This document shows positions 43,401 through 53,659 of a DNA stretch of 64,000 bases, in pieces. The position numbers were made by a program, and so were the translations under genes. The DNA comes from Harmothoe impar (Eukaryota > Annelida > Polychaeta > Phyllodocida > Polynoidae): contig OX381710.1 in NCBI GenBank assembly GCA_947462335.1, positions 64,661,303 through 64,725,302 of the forward strand, in the 5' to 3' direction. Each line of letters begins with the position of its first letter. Position 1 is the stretch's first letter. Under the pieces are notes generated by a model that had not been told where the DNA came from, ran no database searches, and worked only from the letters and a program-made list of their open reading frames with translations.

Positions 43401-45515
43401 TTGTAGGAAGGAACTCTCGAAGTGACTAGACACCCTGCATAATCTTTCTTTCATTTTCTGTTTTAAACTGATTAATGTTCGCAATAATAACAAATTATGC
43501 AGGACTGCATATCCCTCGTAATCCTTTAAGTGATAATGGTTTCAAAAGGTTTTGGGGAGAACTGGTGTAGATTACTGGAGATTTGCAATTTTATAGATCA
43601 TGAGAGATATGCATGGCGTCTAGTCATCTCCTCTTGCATTTATAGTCACACATATGTACGTGCACATTTCATGATAGAAAACATGCATATTTTATCCCTA
43701 CAGAAACAATGTGCCTTTCATATCCTAATCTGCCAGATGCTATAGCTCTGACCAACCTGACATCATTCCCAATTGGATCTGTCATTGAATATAAGTGTCA
43801 GACAGGATATAAACTTGCATCTGAAACCGAACCATTTTTCATCAACTGTACCCAATATGGAACATGGACTATTCCAGCTAACGAGTGTAAAGGTAATTAT
43901 TTCTCCGAAGAACATAGATATATGCAATTCACAGCTGTACCATATGAATTAATCTAAAATTATTTGTGAATAATAAGTGGAAAATCATGTCCTGAATTGG
44001 GAATTACAGTAACTAACATGCAAATTTTAAAGAATTTATTTAATAAGTCACCGTGAGTTGTCGCTAACCTTATATAAAACACTGGTATGAAAGTTATTTG
44101 CTGATTCGCTACACAGGGAAAACCTCATTTAATTTAGATAACAATCTTTCATTACCAGTTGTGAGGTGCCTGCCCATACCACAAGTTGTGAGGTCTACAA
44201 GCCCTATCAATGTATCTGGAATAATGGACGATACCATCAGATTTACATGCTTGGCTGGTTACCACTTCATCCAGAACTTTCAGAGCATTGAAGTAACATG
44301 CCTCTCATCTGGCAAATGGTGGCCTTCTGTCAGAAACTGTACAGGTAAGTCTACAAGTTACTGCACTTATAAGCAAAGACATTAATTATGACCAGGTGAA
44401 AATCCACTAGAGCACTATTTGATATAGAATGCAATAGTCTTATCAACATTCTTCCATCTCTGCTGCTAACACTCTATATTTGGAGTGCAAACCTTTTTCG
44501 GACAGGGACTTATTCTTTTTGGAATATGACAGCCATTGGTTTAAACAAGGATCCCCATATTTTGACATGAGGCTGGAGAAACTCTGAACTCCTAGCATAT
44601 TTAAATCTTGCCCAATGTGGTAGCCAGACATTCCTGAGAAACAAGACTAGAATGATAAAACATTACACACTGTTTCTGTATTACCAGAAATAACTTGTGA
44701 GGCGGCCTGGACATGGACTCAGGCTATGGTTGTACCTGATGCCGCTACTGAAGTTGGTGCTACCATTAATGTCACGTGTGACAGTGAGTACCAGCTCAGT
44801 TCTGGTGATGAGTACTTGGTCAGTACATGTGATGAGAAAGGACTCTGGGATCCTCCACTAGAAGACTGTGTTTGTAAGTATTATGGATTATTAATTGACA
44901 GTAGTCCCCCTATTGTAACCAAGTTTTACTTTATACGGTATGAACATAGTTAAAGCTTCATTCTCACCTCACACTCCACCCATTAGTAGACTGGAATAGC
45001 ACTAGAAAAATGACATATACACTCTTTGTAAGGATGTTACATGTTTGAATCCTAGGGAATAAACAGCATCTCAATACCAAAGCATTGATTGCATTTTTGA
45101 ATTTAAGTCTCTTTATTAGTTTTTCACTGAGGGCCTACATCCACAAAGTATAAATCGGCCGTATGTATACGGCCATTTTATACGTAATTTATATCGGAAA
45201 TGTATGGGTATTTTATCCATGTACAGCGACTAATGTTCTGTGGACGGTGGCCATAAGATCATTTGAAAGCAAAACCCTCATTGTTTGAATTATTTTTACA
45301 CTTATTGATGTAACATTTCACTTGCAGATTTCAACGATACTGTTGTAACAGCAGAGGCAGCAGGATCTGAACAGATTGGGGGTGTATATGTTGGATTAGC
45401 CTCCATAGTCCCCTGTATGCTTGTTGTCTTAGACCTCTTGACATGTGCAATTCAGCTGAAGGTGGGTAAATCCCGTCGTCTAAAAGTAATTAGAATTCGT
45501 CATGGTTTTCGTTAG
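25159..45515 (+). CDS. C-type lectin/sushi multidomain membrane protein, 26 exons, 5' end not found
   Basis: A single-pass surface protein of about 1,730 residues with two C-type lectin-like domains (CTLDs), 18 sushi/CCP modules, a novel Cys-rich exon and a C-terminal transmembrane helix. Exons: 25159-25339, 26073-26284, 26594-26635, 27171-27306, 27983-28059, 28323-28478, 29360-29521, 29856-29954, 30805-30915, 31453-31674, 31958-32152, 34814-35317, 35540-35752, 35959-36162, 37754-38047, 38236-38448, 38602-38805, 39696-39791, 39981-40370, 40696-40878, 41050-41238, 41632-41817, 42453-42635, 43704-43892, 44159-44344, 44688-44873, 45328-45515. Every junction keeps frame, nearly all in phase 1, the usual pattern for shuffled extracellular modules. 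The first exon starts mid-domain with an acceptor, so at least a signal-peptide exon lies upstream (unseen, perhaps in 20.9-25.1 kb). The overall architecture resembles selectin-like or complement-regulator-like invertebrate receptors, but I know of no exact named homologue. A ligand-binding or immune-recognition role is only inferred. Confidence 0.8.
26594..26635 (+). CDS. 42-bp linker micro-exon between the two lectin domains
   Basis: A phase 1-1 exon encoding [15 protein letters not shown] across its junctions. It is bounded by TTTCAG and GTTAGT. It has two cysteines and no recognisable domain. Support comes only from splice borders, phase and position, so it may be an artefact or an alternative cassette. 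Confidence 0.4.
26795..27045. mobile_element. gcatgaatgcag-family elements, nested pair
   Basis: Two related palindromic units lie side by side: GTTGATACACTCCCATATGA with CAGCCCTGGTAGG, then GCATGAATGGCATGAATGCA with GGGCTACATTCATGCATTAT. They lie in the intron before CTLD2. Confidence 0.6.
27171..28478 (+). CDS. C-type lectin-like domain 2
   Basis: Three exons (27171-27306, 27983-28059, 28323-28478). They encode [20 protein letters not shown] and [17 protein letters not shown], then [19 protein letters not shown], then DAYCVRHYG and [14 protein letters not shown]. The WIG core and outer and inner Cys pairs are present, but EPN/QPD and WND are missing. One more intron splits this domain than CTLD1. 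The 27306-27983 intron holds a TIR element (27536-27753). Confidence 0.7.
27536..27753. mobile_element. GGCCAAAA TIR element, copy 2
   Basis: This is a 218-bp reverse-oriented relative of the 3'UTR copy: GGCC ends, AAGGTTTGTTTCAG, and the GGTCGGTAGGGTGACCTGAA stretch are shared. It lies in the CTLD2 intron. Confidence 0.85.
29068..29216. mobile_element. CCCAGCTAACAAA TIR element, copy 2
   Basis: A reverse-oriented copy (CCCAGTAAACAAATAACGTT ... TTTTTGTTAGCTGGG) sharing the AAGGCTCTTTACTATTA core with the copy at 18400. It lies just upstream of the CCP 1 exon. Confidence 0.8.
29360..32152 (+). CDS. Sushi/CCP modules 1-4
   Basis: Exons 29360-29521, 29856-29954 with 30805-30915, 31453-31674 and 31958-32152. 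Each module has the pattern C-x-PP-x-NA/NG...YxC...G(Y/F)...C...W...C; for example [14 protein letters not shown] then [10 protein letters not shown], and [16 protein letters not shown] then [11 protein letters not shown]. Module 2 is split by an intron between its second and third cysteines, whereas most others are single exons. Module 1 lacks the usual Trp. Many N-glycosylation sequons (NST, NAT, NDT) are present. Confidence 0.75.
30418..30712. mobile_element. GGCTGTGTCTCACGA TIR element, copy 2, ATAG target duplication
   Basis: Long TIRs (GGCTGTGTCTCACGACCTTG and inverse) contain repeated GGTGCCGTCTCTG / CAGAGACGGCACC. ATAG flanks both ends (30414-30417 and 30713-30716). No coding potential. 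It lies in the intron that splits CCP 2. Confidence 0.85.
32172..32402. mobile_element. TIR element, TACCATAAA ends, ATAACCCGCAC repeats
   Basis: The left end is TACCATAAATTCCCGCGCAT and the right end inverse TGCAAGAGTTTATGGTA. Inside, (G)TATAACCCGCACCTGG is repeated four times. Related fragments occur near 11440, 30290, 39030 and 40490. Confidence 0.75.
32754..33104. mobile_element. Inverted pair of tRNA-derived SINE-like sequences
   Basis: The left arm has CTGGAGGAGTGGTTAGGACT (box A-like) and GAGATCAAATCC (box B-like). The right arm is the inverse (GGCCAGTGTCCTAACCACTC). The outer ends CAGCTGTTCAGACTGG and CAGCTGTCCAGATTGG match in inverted orientation. Neither arm folds into a complete functional tRNA by eye. 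Confidence 0.6.
33945..34092. mobile_element. TIR element, CAAATGCCAAC ends
   Basis: CAAATGCCAACTACATTGAT then ACCGCTCTGCTGTATTT, inverted at 34060-34092. 148 bp, no ORF. Confidence 0.75.
34413..34490. repeat. (TA)n microsatellite
   Basis: About 39 TA units followed by a short GTGTATATATA tail, in the intron before the 12-Cys exon. It creates meaningless Tyr-Ile open frames. Confidence 0.95.
34583..34758. mobile_element. Tc1/mariner-like miniature element with TA duplication
   Basis: The ends CAGTGACACCTAGATATATC and inverse GATAAATCGG...TCACTG are flanked by TA on both sides (34581-34582, 34759-34760). 176 bp, no transposase. CAGTG-type ends with a TA duplication fit the Tc1/mariner superfamily. 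Confidence 0.7.
34814..35317 (+). CDS. Unrecognised exon with three-fold four-cysteine repeat
   Basis: A 168-residue exon between CCP 4 and CCP 5, phase 1-1. It is not sushi, EGF, CUB, lectin or any module I recognise. Its twelve cysteines fall into three groups, each ending C-x4-C: CTVPVC, CSLELC and CAVSFC. Before each pair lies a hydrophobic strand and two further cysteines: [10 protein letters not shown]...GNC in one unit, [11 protein letters not shown]...GGC in the next; the first unit is shorter. The reading frame, acceptor (TTTTTTACAG) and donor (GTAAGC) are clean. Confidence 0.7.
35540..38805 (+). CDS. Sushi/CCP modules 5-9
   Basis: One exon per module: 35540-35752, 35959-36162, 37754-38047, 38236-38448 and 38602-38805, all phase 1-1. 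Typical parts are [42 protein letters not shown] and [12 protein letters not shown]. Module 7 (37754-38047) carries an insertion of ~40 residues that is almost all Ser, Thr, Asn and Gly, including [17 protein letters not shown], probably an O-glycosylated loop. The long intron 36163-37753 holds a 1.3-kb repeat-like element. Confidence 0.75.
36324..37626. mobile_element. Possible 1.3-kb element with A-rich interior
   Basis: CCCAAGAGTGACATCAC and inverse GTGATGTCATTCCTGGG form imperfect ends. Inside, ACACCAAATGACC and CAAACA-A motifs recur in both orientations. The 165-codon minus-strand frame (36513-37010) is Phe/Val/Cys-rich low complexity and not credible as a gene. Confidence 0.45.
39482..39602. 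repeat. 121-bp near-perfect hairpin
   Basis: TGTAGCTTCACAGCGACTTA ... TATAACTCGCTGTGCAGCTACA-like: the two ~57-nt arms (including ATACTGTAGATTTACAGTAT) are almost exact inverses around TTTGGTTTCAAAACCAAA. It lies in the intron before the linker exon. Confidence 0.9.
39696..39791 (+). CDS. Thr/Val-rich linker exon
   Basis: A 96-bp phase 1-1 exon encoding a cysteine-free linker ([20 protein letters not shown] and TASSSAEFV) between CCP 9 and CCP 10. Composition suggests a mucin-like stalk. It may be alternatively spliced because it is symmetric and domain-free. Confidence 0.55.
39981..44873 (+). CDS. Sushi/CCP modules 10-18
   Basis: Exons 39981-40370 (two fused modules), 40696-40878, 41050-41238, 41632-41817, 42453-42635, 43704-43892, 44159-44344 and 44688-44873. 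Typical parts are [43 protein letters not shown] and [12 protein letters not shown]. All are phase 1-1. In 39981-40370 two modules run on without the intron expected at their border (near 40180), so that intron was lost. Several exons share sequence-level similarity, as expected for tandem exon duplication. Confidence 0.8.
42914..43237. mobile_element. TIR element, AGGGAGTGGTCATT family, copy 2, with 5-bp target duplication
   Basis: The TIRs are near-perfect (AGGGAGTGGTCATTTTTTAA and its inverse at 43214-43237), flanked by TAATT on both sides (42909-42913 and 43238-43242). The interior is several copies of a GGGGTCCAAATTTTTTTGGT module. There is no coding capacity. It lies in the intron between CCP 15 and CCP 16. 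Confidence 0.85.
45328..45515 (+). CDS. C-terminal transmembrane exon of the lectin/sushi protein
   Basis: After the last CCP this exon gives [13 protein letters not shown], then the apolar stretch [20 protein letters not shown] and TCAIQL, then the basic tail [18 protein letters not shown] and TAG (45513-45515). This predicts a type I membrane anchor with a very short cytosolic end. A donor-like GTGGGT follows AAG at 45462, so a longer tail made by splicing further downstream is possible. Confidence 0.6.
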
Positions 45516-45854
45516 GTTTTCATTAGGTTTTCGTCATGAGGACAAAAAAATGATAGGTTCTCTCGAATAGCGTGAATGAAATAGGGGGGTCCCGAGCTAG
45601 TTTCTGAGATATCTAACCTTGAGTTTGAAATCTGGAATATTATCATATGAGTATTTATCACATATTTGCAAGAAATGACCTCCTAAAGTAATTAGATTTC
45701 TCTATAGTTCTCTCAGAATATAACCTCTAATGTTTTACATCCAGAAACAATATTTGAAACATATGGTCCCCTGCATGTTTTAAAGGCTTTTGGTTTTTGA
45801 AATAAAGAAAATAAAAAAGGGACACACAATCTTAATGTGGTATATGTATAGCTT

Positions 45855-45960
45855 GCACCAGACATCCCACCAGCTCCACAGTAGAGTAGGAGTAAAGCAT
45901 TGACTTCAGATGCAGGAGGTCCTGAGTTCAAACCACAGTCAGGCCTTATGGACGTTTTTG
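45855..45960 (+). mobile_element. tRNA-derived SINE-like fragment
   Basis: AGAGTAGGAGTAAAGCATTG ... GGTCCTGAGTTCAAACCACA resembles tRNA box A and box B spacing (GAGTTCAAACC). No CCA-ready acceptor stem is seen, so it is not called a tRNA gene. Confidence 0.45.
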
Positions 45961-48414
45961 GCAATACATGAAAGTATGACAATCAGAGACAGAGGGCCCC
46001 ACCTGAAGTCTTATGGAAGAACCACATGTCCACATGGCCAAAAGGCTGCATACTGAGCTCGGTTTGAATAGGGTCTAGCCACCTCAAACGATTACAAAGG
46101 AACCTCCACTTTATATAATATCTTGCGGACTGTAAACATAAATATTTTAGTTGGTATGAAATTGTTCAAAATTAATGGTTCCTGAGTGGATTGTAAAGAT
46201 CATCAGGGATCTTGTGGTAGACTGCAGGTGTATTTGCAGCCGATGTCCATACACTCACACACGTTTGTGGTCTGGCACATGATCCCTCCTCAGTGAGTCA
46301 CATCTGAGATAGCAAAGGCAGTGCTTGTCTGACCCAGTGGGATGCATAACTGCTAAAACAATGAAAGATCCAATGTGTGATCCTAATCACAACAGACTCA
46401 GGGATTCGTTTTTCCTTTGGATAAATTGTATAAGAAGGTATGTGAACATTGAATGCTGAACATTGAACCCGATGCTATAAGGCTCCCTCCCTGAGTCAAT
46501 GAGCATTCAGAGTGCATCTATCCTAGACTGGTACAGCAGTACCTAGCCATTCTATAGATGTAATATTTTCATCTAATATATATGGACGAATATTTTGCAT
46601 CACCCCCCAGATGACTGATTATCAATTATATTTGCTTTGTCCTAATGGAGTTATTTTTAAAGATCTGTAGTGTGTGTAAATAGTATAGCCATCTTCTGAG
46701 CAAATTCAGCCCAATGAATTAACATATCAAGATAATCATATTAATTCAATAGAAGTGGTACTTTTCACACCTTTTTTCCCAGGTGGTAACACTTTTGACC
46801 ATCAACCACATTTATTGTGTCATCTGACAGTATTTTAAAAGCTGTTGTCTGCATGCAGAATGTATTTACCTTCTGACCTTAAATAACTGTATTTGGATTT
46901 GATATCAGATACATTTTAGCTATCCCAGTATCTAGATGTAGGTCTATGTGATTTGTATACAGATGTCTGCGTATCAACTAGTATATATAGTCGACATACG
47001 CCAGTTTGAACCTCAAATACTCTGTAGTAGGAGCACTCTGTGAGTGCAACAGATCGTTGTCAATATATTGGTGTCAACAAATTGTTTATTACCTAGATTA
47101 AGGTTAATGAACTCAAAGACAGTGTGTGCATACACACTAATGTGTATTTATTATAATATTTATTGTACAGCCCTATGAATGGGCTTTGATTATATGCCAT
47201 ATTGCCTGTGATTATACGTATCATATTGCTATGTCATGTACTTTGAATACTGAGATTATTTTGAAAATCATTGATGAATAAATATACATTTACAATTCAA
47301 AAAGAATCACAGTCCTCAACTTGTGAATTAAAAACCGAGTGTTCTTTAAAGACCCCAGTCATTTGACCAAATCATGTTTTGATGTATCCTATTCCACAAA
47401 GTATCGCGTAGAACCCGTGGGTTGTACAAAAAAGGAAGCCAGAGACGCAGGGTATACACAATTGCAAGATTGATGGCATAGGCTATAGGTAGAAGTATAA
47501 TGCAGTCAATTTCTAAGCCAGGACAAATCTAAATGCATATCCATAATCCCAAGATAGCCTGCTTTCAAATGGTGTACATGTATAGATGGGCTCAGGCAAA
47601 AGTAACTGATATATAATGGCGAGGCAATGATGGTAGCATTGGGCCTATGTGGCATATAGCAACAGTACTAATTACTTTAGCAATTCCAGAGGATGTTATA
47701 TACACCATATCACATCTTGTATTGCTCTTAAAGGTAGTTATCCCATTAAATATACATCCATATCAGCCTAGATGTTGCTTAGCAACAGACATTTTGCCAG
47801 TTGTGCATAGTAAATCACTACAATTACAGCTGGGTGGGGCTCTGTCATCCTGGGAAATAGAGGTATCGACATTCTGAAAAAACTTACCCCCAAAATTACC
47901 TACTGAGAATATAGTAGTGACATTTGTTTTCCTGTACGTTTGATGGTTGCTTAGCAACAGATGTATGTTGTGACTTATCTATAGCAACAGTGCCAAATAC
48001 AGTAGCATTACATATAGATGTTATACCTATCCTCTCCTAATGATGCCTATTTGGGTGTCAGTGCTCACTGACATTAGAGCTATCAATATGTCAAACAGGT
48101 GTTATTAGGTTGTTGATAGATCCTTTTTCTAGGAAGAGTTAGCTAGAATTACAGTTAATCATGTAATTAGCCTAAAAATAGCTCAAAATTTTAAAATCAA
48201 ACCTTTTTCGGCACCCTTTAATCCATAGATTCGAATTGAATTAGTACTATGTTCATCATATTCCGGACATAGGAAATGTTACGGTTACCCCCCACTAACA
48301 GTTAGTCTGTTTGCTTCAGAAAATACTGATCAATATTGATTGGGATTTTCTCCTTAAATAAAGTCAATGTCCTGAACACCGTCATTAATCCTGTTTGTGT
48401 TGTTTCATTACTTT

Positions 48415-48655
48415 AAGGGCCTCATACTGCATTGAAGCCACGTGTCGTCATGATGTTTGAATCATAGAAATAGCTTGAATGCAGCCCTGGCTGGTAACTC
48501 ACCAGTGCTCCATTCATGCACCATACCGACGCTTCACAACAACCCCATAGGGTCAGCGTGATGCTTGCATGCAGCACTAGCGAGGTACTCTCCAGGGCTG
48601 CATTCATACATCACGACCCAGGGCATTGATGCACTGTGCGGCCTCTAAAGGGTTG
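48415..48655. mobile_element. gcatgaatgcag-family element (intergenic)
   Basis: The left end TTAAGGGCCTCATACTGCAT and right end CTGTGCGGCCTCTAAAGGG bracket two copies of the CAGCCCTGG / CATTCATGCA core. Further partial copies follow to ~48790. Confidence 0.65.
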
Positions 48656-49190
48656 AACCGACTGCATGAAACGCAGTAGTGATTGTTAGACGGTTACAAC
48701 CCAATAGGATTGGCATATTTCAATATAGCCCTGGCAAGGACATTTGTAACTCAGCATTCGTGCATCATGACAACCAAAACGTATACTGCATTAAAGCAGC
48801 AACTCGACCTGCTCAAACCCTAGAATGACTTCAATATTTCAATATCATTTTCTTTTTCTTTAAGGCAAATCAAAATAACATAACATATCAGGCCTCTATA
48901 TAGCATACTGGATGGGTTAAAGATACACATATTGATCCTTCTGTGGAGAGAAGGAAAGCCACCTCTGCAGGGGCCAATGCCAATATGACCTCTTGTGCTA
49001 GAAGATGGAACTAAAATGGTTTAGGCTTGTGTGGCAATTGCATTTTGAGCGATCATTACACAGTTATGGTGGAGGTCTACATACTGCCAATAAATAGTGA
49101 AGTATATATAATGTATGGTCTGCACGAATACCCTTATGGTTGTGGATGCGAATAAGGCCTCCATTATGCACATAAATAGGAGCATAGTGA

Positions 49191-51539
49191 GGGGTGATCC
49201 ATTTAGTATGTCACACCCGAGGGGGTGGGGGGGTCTTTTTTGTGTGTGACAAAGTGTGACAAGGGGGTGGGGGGGTGTATAGGATTATGTGACGTCACAC
49301 TTTCAGTTTTTTTGAAAACCATATATTAAATAAATGCTGTATAATTAGTGATATTCCCAGGCTAAAAACATACTGGTGGTTGTAGTAGACTAACAACTAC
49401 CAGCCCCATCCACTATAGACAGCTCAGCCTTCATCATCCTTCATCTGCTTAAAGACCACATCCGGAGGTTTTGATTAATATGAGAAAACCAGAATATACC
49501 ACTGCAGACATACTGTTTTGAATAATCCTTTAGTATATGTGACATAAATATGTGAATAAAGTGGTGTTTTTAGCAAAAATAGTAAATCCCTCCAAATACT
49601 GAATTGGTCAATGTGTGCTTTCCTCACTTTGCACAAGGAGGCACTGCTGTACATGGTCTGCTGTGAGAGGCCGTTGCTAAGTACATGTGTGAGAGAGAGT
49701 GTGTGTGTGTGGGGAGGGGGGGGGTGTAGTTGTACCCACATACCCCCCCCCCCCCCCACCTGCTTGCAGGGAGACTAACAACTGTTAACTACCCTATGGA
49801 TTGCCCATTGTTACACTCTGTATTGAAGTATGGTGAGTGATCAGGGCCAGTGCTCAGTGATTGGGTGGGGGAGGGAGGGGCGGCCAGTGGGAGGTAAGTG
49901 CTTCAGGCAGACTGACCACTGCAGGGGCCCAGGGGGCCACTCCCTCAGTATTGGCTAGCATGTGTGACCATGATTCCAAGGGAAAGGGTACTTTCTGGGG
50001 CCCTTTATAGATAGGGATTAGGAGGGGTTTCTCATCAAATTAGTGCTAGTTTGTTGATTTACCTCTTGTAATAAGAATACCAGGTTTGAAGTGATATTTG
50101 CACATGCATGTCGTTTCTATAGAAAATATATGGGTGGCCTCCCCATTGGGTTGGTTGTCACCCAATATGAGATCACATTGGGTATTTGGGCTGTAGTTCA
50201 TGTGCTTCTCACTGGGGACAGCACAATCACTGATATTTAGGATATGAGGTCTCATGGATTGGCACCCAACTAAACCAAGTAATAAATGAATAAATATAGC
50301 TCTACAGGAGTTACCTTTAGATAGGAAGTCAGTTAACATACCTAGGTACCTGATTACAATAGCAAAATTGCCAATTAAAAACCTCCAGATGTGGTCTTCA
50401 ACTGACCTCGGTTCCATGCAATCACTGTAGAGGGTAACACAAGATCCCGTATACATGGATGTGCGACTGGCAAGGCTATATTTTGAGAAAGACCCCCCTT
50501 GCCATTGGTCAGCTTTTCCCAAAAAATCCCCCTCACAAGGGCTACTTTTCACCAAAACCACCCTCACCAAGGGTCTCTTTTTGGAGATTTCAACAAAATC
50601 TGTAAAAACAAGGGTTGCTTATTGGAGATCTCAGCAACAAAGGTCACTTTTGACTAAAAATCCCTTTCACCAAGGGTAGCTCCTCAGAGAATTTGCTTAA
50701 ACCCAGACACTAAAATCTCCCCCATTAGGGGGTCACTTTTCACGTCACCTAGGGAAAGGGTTGCTGGAGAGCCAGCCACATACCTGTGTTGAAATAAAAT
50801 TGAGTGCCCCCTCTCCCAGGTAGCATTACCAGCACACCTTTTATAGAGCACCTAAGTTTCCCGATAAAATGTTGTCGTAATTTTATCACCGTTTCTAATA
50901 AAAAGTACCCAGATCTAAGTTGGCCTAAAGAGGTCCTAGATCTGATAATTATTATATACCCCAAATCTCGATATTAGTGGAGATATATAGAGACAAAAAA
51001 TGTCGCCCATCCTTCAAGCCTGCAGGTGATACTGTGAAAGTACTTATATTCACGGGTGTAAATTTTCGCTGAGGTGGCCAAAAATACTAATTTGTTGGTA
51101 TTTATTCCATACTGTAGCATAAAAGAATTTCGCTGATTTTTCATTTCCATGAATATAGCGAAAATATATACCTAGCGAAATAAAGTACGACCACAGTAAT
51201 ATGGGGAGCCGATAAGCGCCCGGAAATTGGCCAGACTTAGGCGCCCTATTCCTGTGACCACTTGCAAGAATCCATGGATCAAGGCCAAAAAAAATCTAGG
51301 GTGCCACCAATATTCATATAATTTTGTTACCGCCTCTTTGAAAAGTTGTAATCTGAAAAGGTTCTAATCGATAAGGTACATCATGCCTAATAACATCACT
51401 ATTTGTAAGGGGGGGTGTCAGCAGATTTGTGACATACTTTTCTGGGGGGTGTTGGCCGAAGTGTGACAAAGTGTGACATGGGGGTGGGGGGGTGTTCAAA
51501 ATGGCCCAAAAAAGCGTGACATACTAAATGGATCACCCC
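49191..51539. mobile_element. 2.35-kb non-autonomous TIR element with TGA target duplication
   Basis: The ends GGGGTGATCCATTTAGTATG + TCAC (49191-49214) and exact inverse (51516-51539) are flanked by TGA (49188-49190 and 51540-51542). Next inside both ends are related tracts with GTGTGACAAAGTGTGACA and GGGGGTGGGGGGGTGT. The middle has AAAATCCCC/CAAGGGT repeats (50480-50720). Its longest frame (50046-50570, minus) resembles no transposase I know. Confidence 0.85.
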
Positions 51540-51589
51540 TGAGGGGTAGTTCACCTCAAGCCCAATAGGAGGCAGCATGATGGCCCTAG

Positions 51590-51990
51590 ACCCCTAAATT
51601 CGATATGGCGACATGGCCATTTCTTAAAATCGACATGGGACATGGCCATAATAGTGACATGGGACATGGGGCATTTATTAAGTCTGACATGCGACATTGG
51701 CCTTAGTGACATGAATGAGAATAGCCTCATAGTTTGCAACATATTATAATGCTCTGAAAACTCACCAAAATGCAGAATTCTATTCTGAAGAATTTCAAAA
51801 ATTCTCCCTGTGGGCATCACCATGGCTGCCAACTAGCCTAGTACGATTTTCTCATTAATACCATTATTTAATAGTCTTAATAGTCAGTTAGTTAGTGACA
51901 CTAGCGACATGGGGTTTTCTCTAGTGACATGGGACATAGGGCATTTCTTAAGTCTGACATGTGACATGAGGACCCCCCCATCAAGGGCCC
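51590..51990. repeat. GACATGGGACATGG dispersed repeat
   Basis: Two blocks (about 51600-51715 and 51890-51975) share GTGACATGGGACATGGGGCA and TTTCTTAAGTCTGACATG. A relative lies at 12845-12890 in the PKHD1L1-like gene (CATTTCTTAAAATCGACATG). Confidence 0.65.
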
Positions 51991-53449
51991 CAGCATGGAA
52001 TAGGCAACTTACAGATCGTTTTGTTATCCGGTTCACAGTTGGTTGACTTTTATTCTCATAGGAGGTATTGAGCCTATTTTCGACCAGGAAGAAGGGCCTA
52101 TGTTATTCAAGAATTAACCAATCCACATTTAAGTCTGTAAAGATTGCCGACATGTTGACAAAGAAAATTCGCTGTTTTGAGCTAAAGTTGAAGCTTTAAA
52201 GAAGCAGGTGGTTGTTTATCATCGGCACTATAACTATGACTGCAACTCTGCCTGCTTCTCTTTGAACATCAATATGATGGTATTTATTCTCGAAAGCCCT
52301 TCACTAATCAAATTGTTTCATGTTACTTTTTCCTGTCCGAGGTTTACCGATAAGATATGTAGAATATTCAGTCGAAAGCGAGGAAAGATGCAAATCTATT
52401 AATAAAATTGACATATTCTCTAGATTAAGTTTGTCAATGTGTTGGATCCGTGCTGATAACTCGTTTGTCAGCCATTTAATTACCAAGTATAATTATTATT
52501 TTACACTTTGTTCTTGTTATACCCTAACACATATTACATGTATAAACAACACATTCTCAATTTATTTATACAAATTTTATTTGTTCTTTCATTATTTTGA
52601 TCAATTGCAGTAGCATCACTGCTCTCCCTCTCACATGGGGAACGTGGACTATAAAAATGTATGTACAAAAGGTGAACAGACTGCAACAATTATATACCTC
52701 TCTTATATCAGTGACATCCACTCAAAACACTTCTTTCTATATATAAATTCCATTTGCATCACTATGCTATTCATTATTAAGAATCCATTTACAACCAACT
52801 GGACACAACAGATGAGGCATTAATTGTTAATACAAGGTAAATATTATATTCCAAGGGCGACTTTTTTTTTCAAGATAGTGACATATTTTTGTATGTAGCC
52901 AGGAGGTATAGTTCCCCAAGAAACCGACCCTGCTATACACATCTTTATAGATCACTGTTGAAGACTATACCATTGCAGTCAATTATTCTTTATACATTAT
53001 TTTTTTCACTGCTGGAGACATAGACAGTGTCATACATATATATTTATATATTGGTTGCTGAGACAATAATGTGCTTCACACTACATCTTTAATTGTGAAA
53101 TTAAATGAGACTTACCAGGGTAAGGTGATATTTGATTATAATTTATAATTCAACTTATGTTTTCTTTTACGCAATTAAAAAGGCTAACCCTTTGTTTGTG
53201 TGGGATTTAGATATTCAATGTTTTATTTCCTAGAGAGGCCAATATGAGTCTGAACAGAAATATAGTCAGTCTGAACAAAGGGAAATATCTGTACAGTAAT
53301 AAATAGGCAGCAGAGGAGTGATCTGGTATCCCTCTAATAGAATTCCCTAAAAGTATAGAATATTATGGCTTAAATCGACTCACCATCTTAAGGCTACTCA
53401 AGTAATTCATTTATCTCTGACAGCTTGACACCTTACAAGATATTCTAAC

Positions 53450-53659
53450 AGGTTGGGGGGGGGGGAGTAATTTGTCAATAAACGTGGGGAGGGGTCTTGG
53501 ATTTGCGGTGTGCGGGGTGGGGGAGGAGAACCGAAAACATTTGAACCCCTTGGGGGGGAATTTTGACGCCTCTTGACAGGCAGTGAGGTATAAATTTCAT
53601 TGGGCCCGCTCGAAAAAATCCACCGAATGATCCCCGTTCTTGCAAAATTACCACTCCCT
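53450..53659. mobile_element. TIR element, AGGGAGTGGTCATT family, degraded copy 3
   Basis: The right end reads AAATCCACCGAATGATCCCC then TTGCAAAATTACCACTCCCT, the inverse of the family's left end. The left side (poly-G then AGTAATTTG) is eroded. It is inverted relative to copies 1 and 2. Confidence 0.6.

Larger units (their letters stand above)
45516..49187. other. Intergenic region, first part
   Basis: Downstream of the lectin-sushi stop. AATAAA at 45801-45806 and near 47278 are candidate poly(A) signals for that gene. A SINE-like fragment (45855) and a gcatgaatgcag element (48415) are present. Apart from these I see no coding exon or RNA gene. Confidence 0.55.

Noticed and set aside
50046..50570. 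Minus-strand frame of 174 codons inside the 2.35-kb TIR element
   Set aside because: No transposase or other motif recognised; overlaps internal short repeats; kept only as a comment in the element.
52208..52823. Cluster of 60-97-codon frames
   Set aside because: AT-rich, no splice-bounded homology, no domain; consistent with chance.
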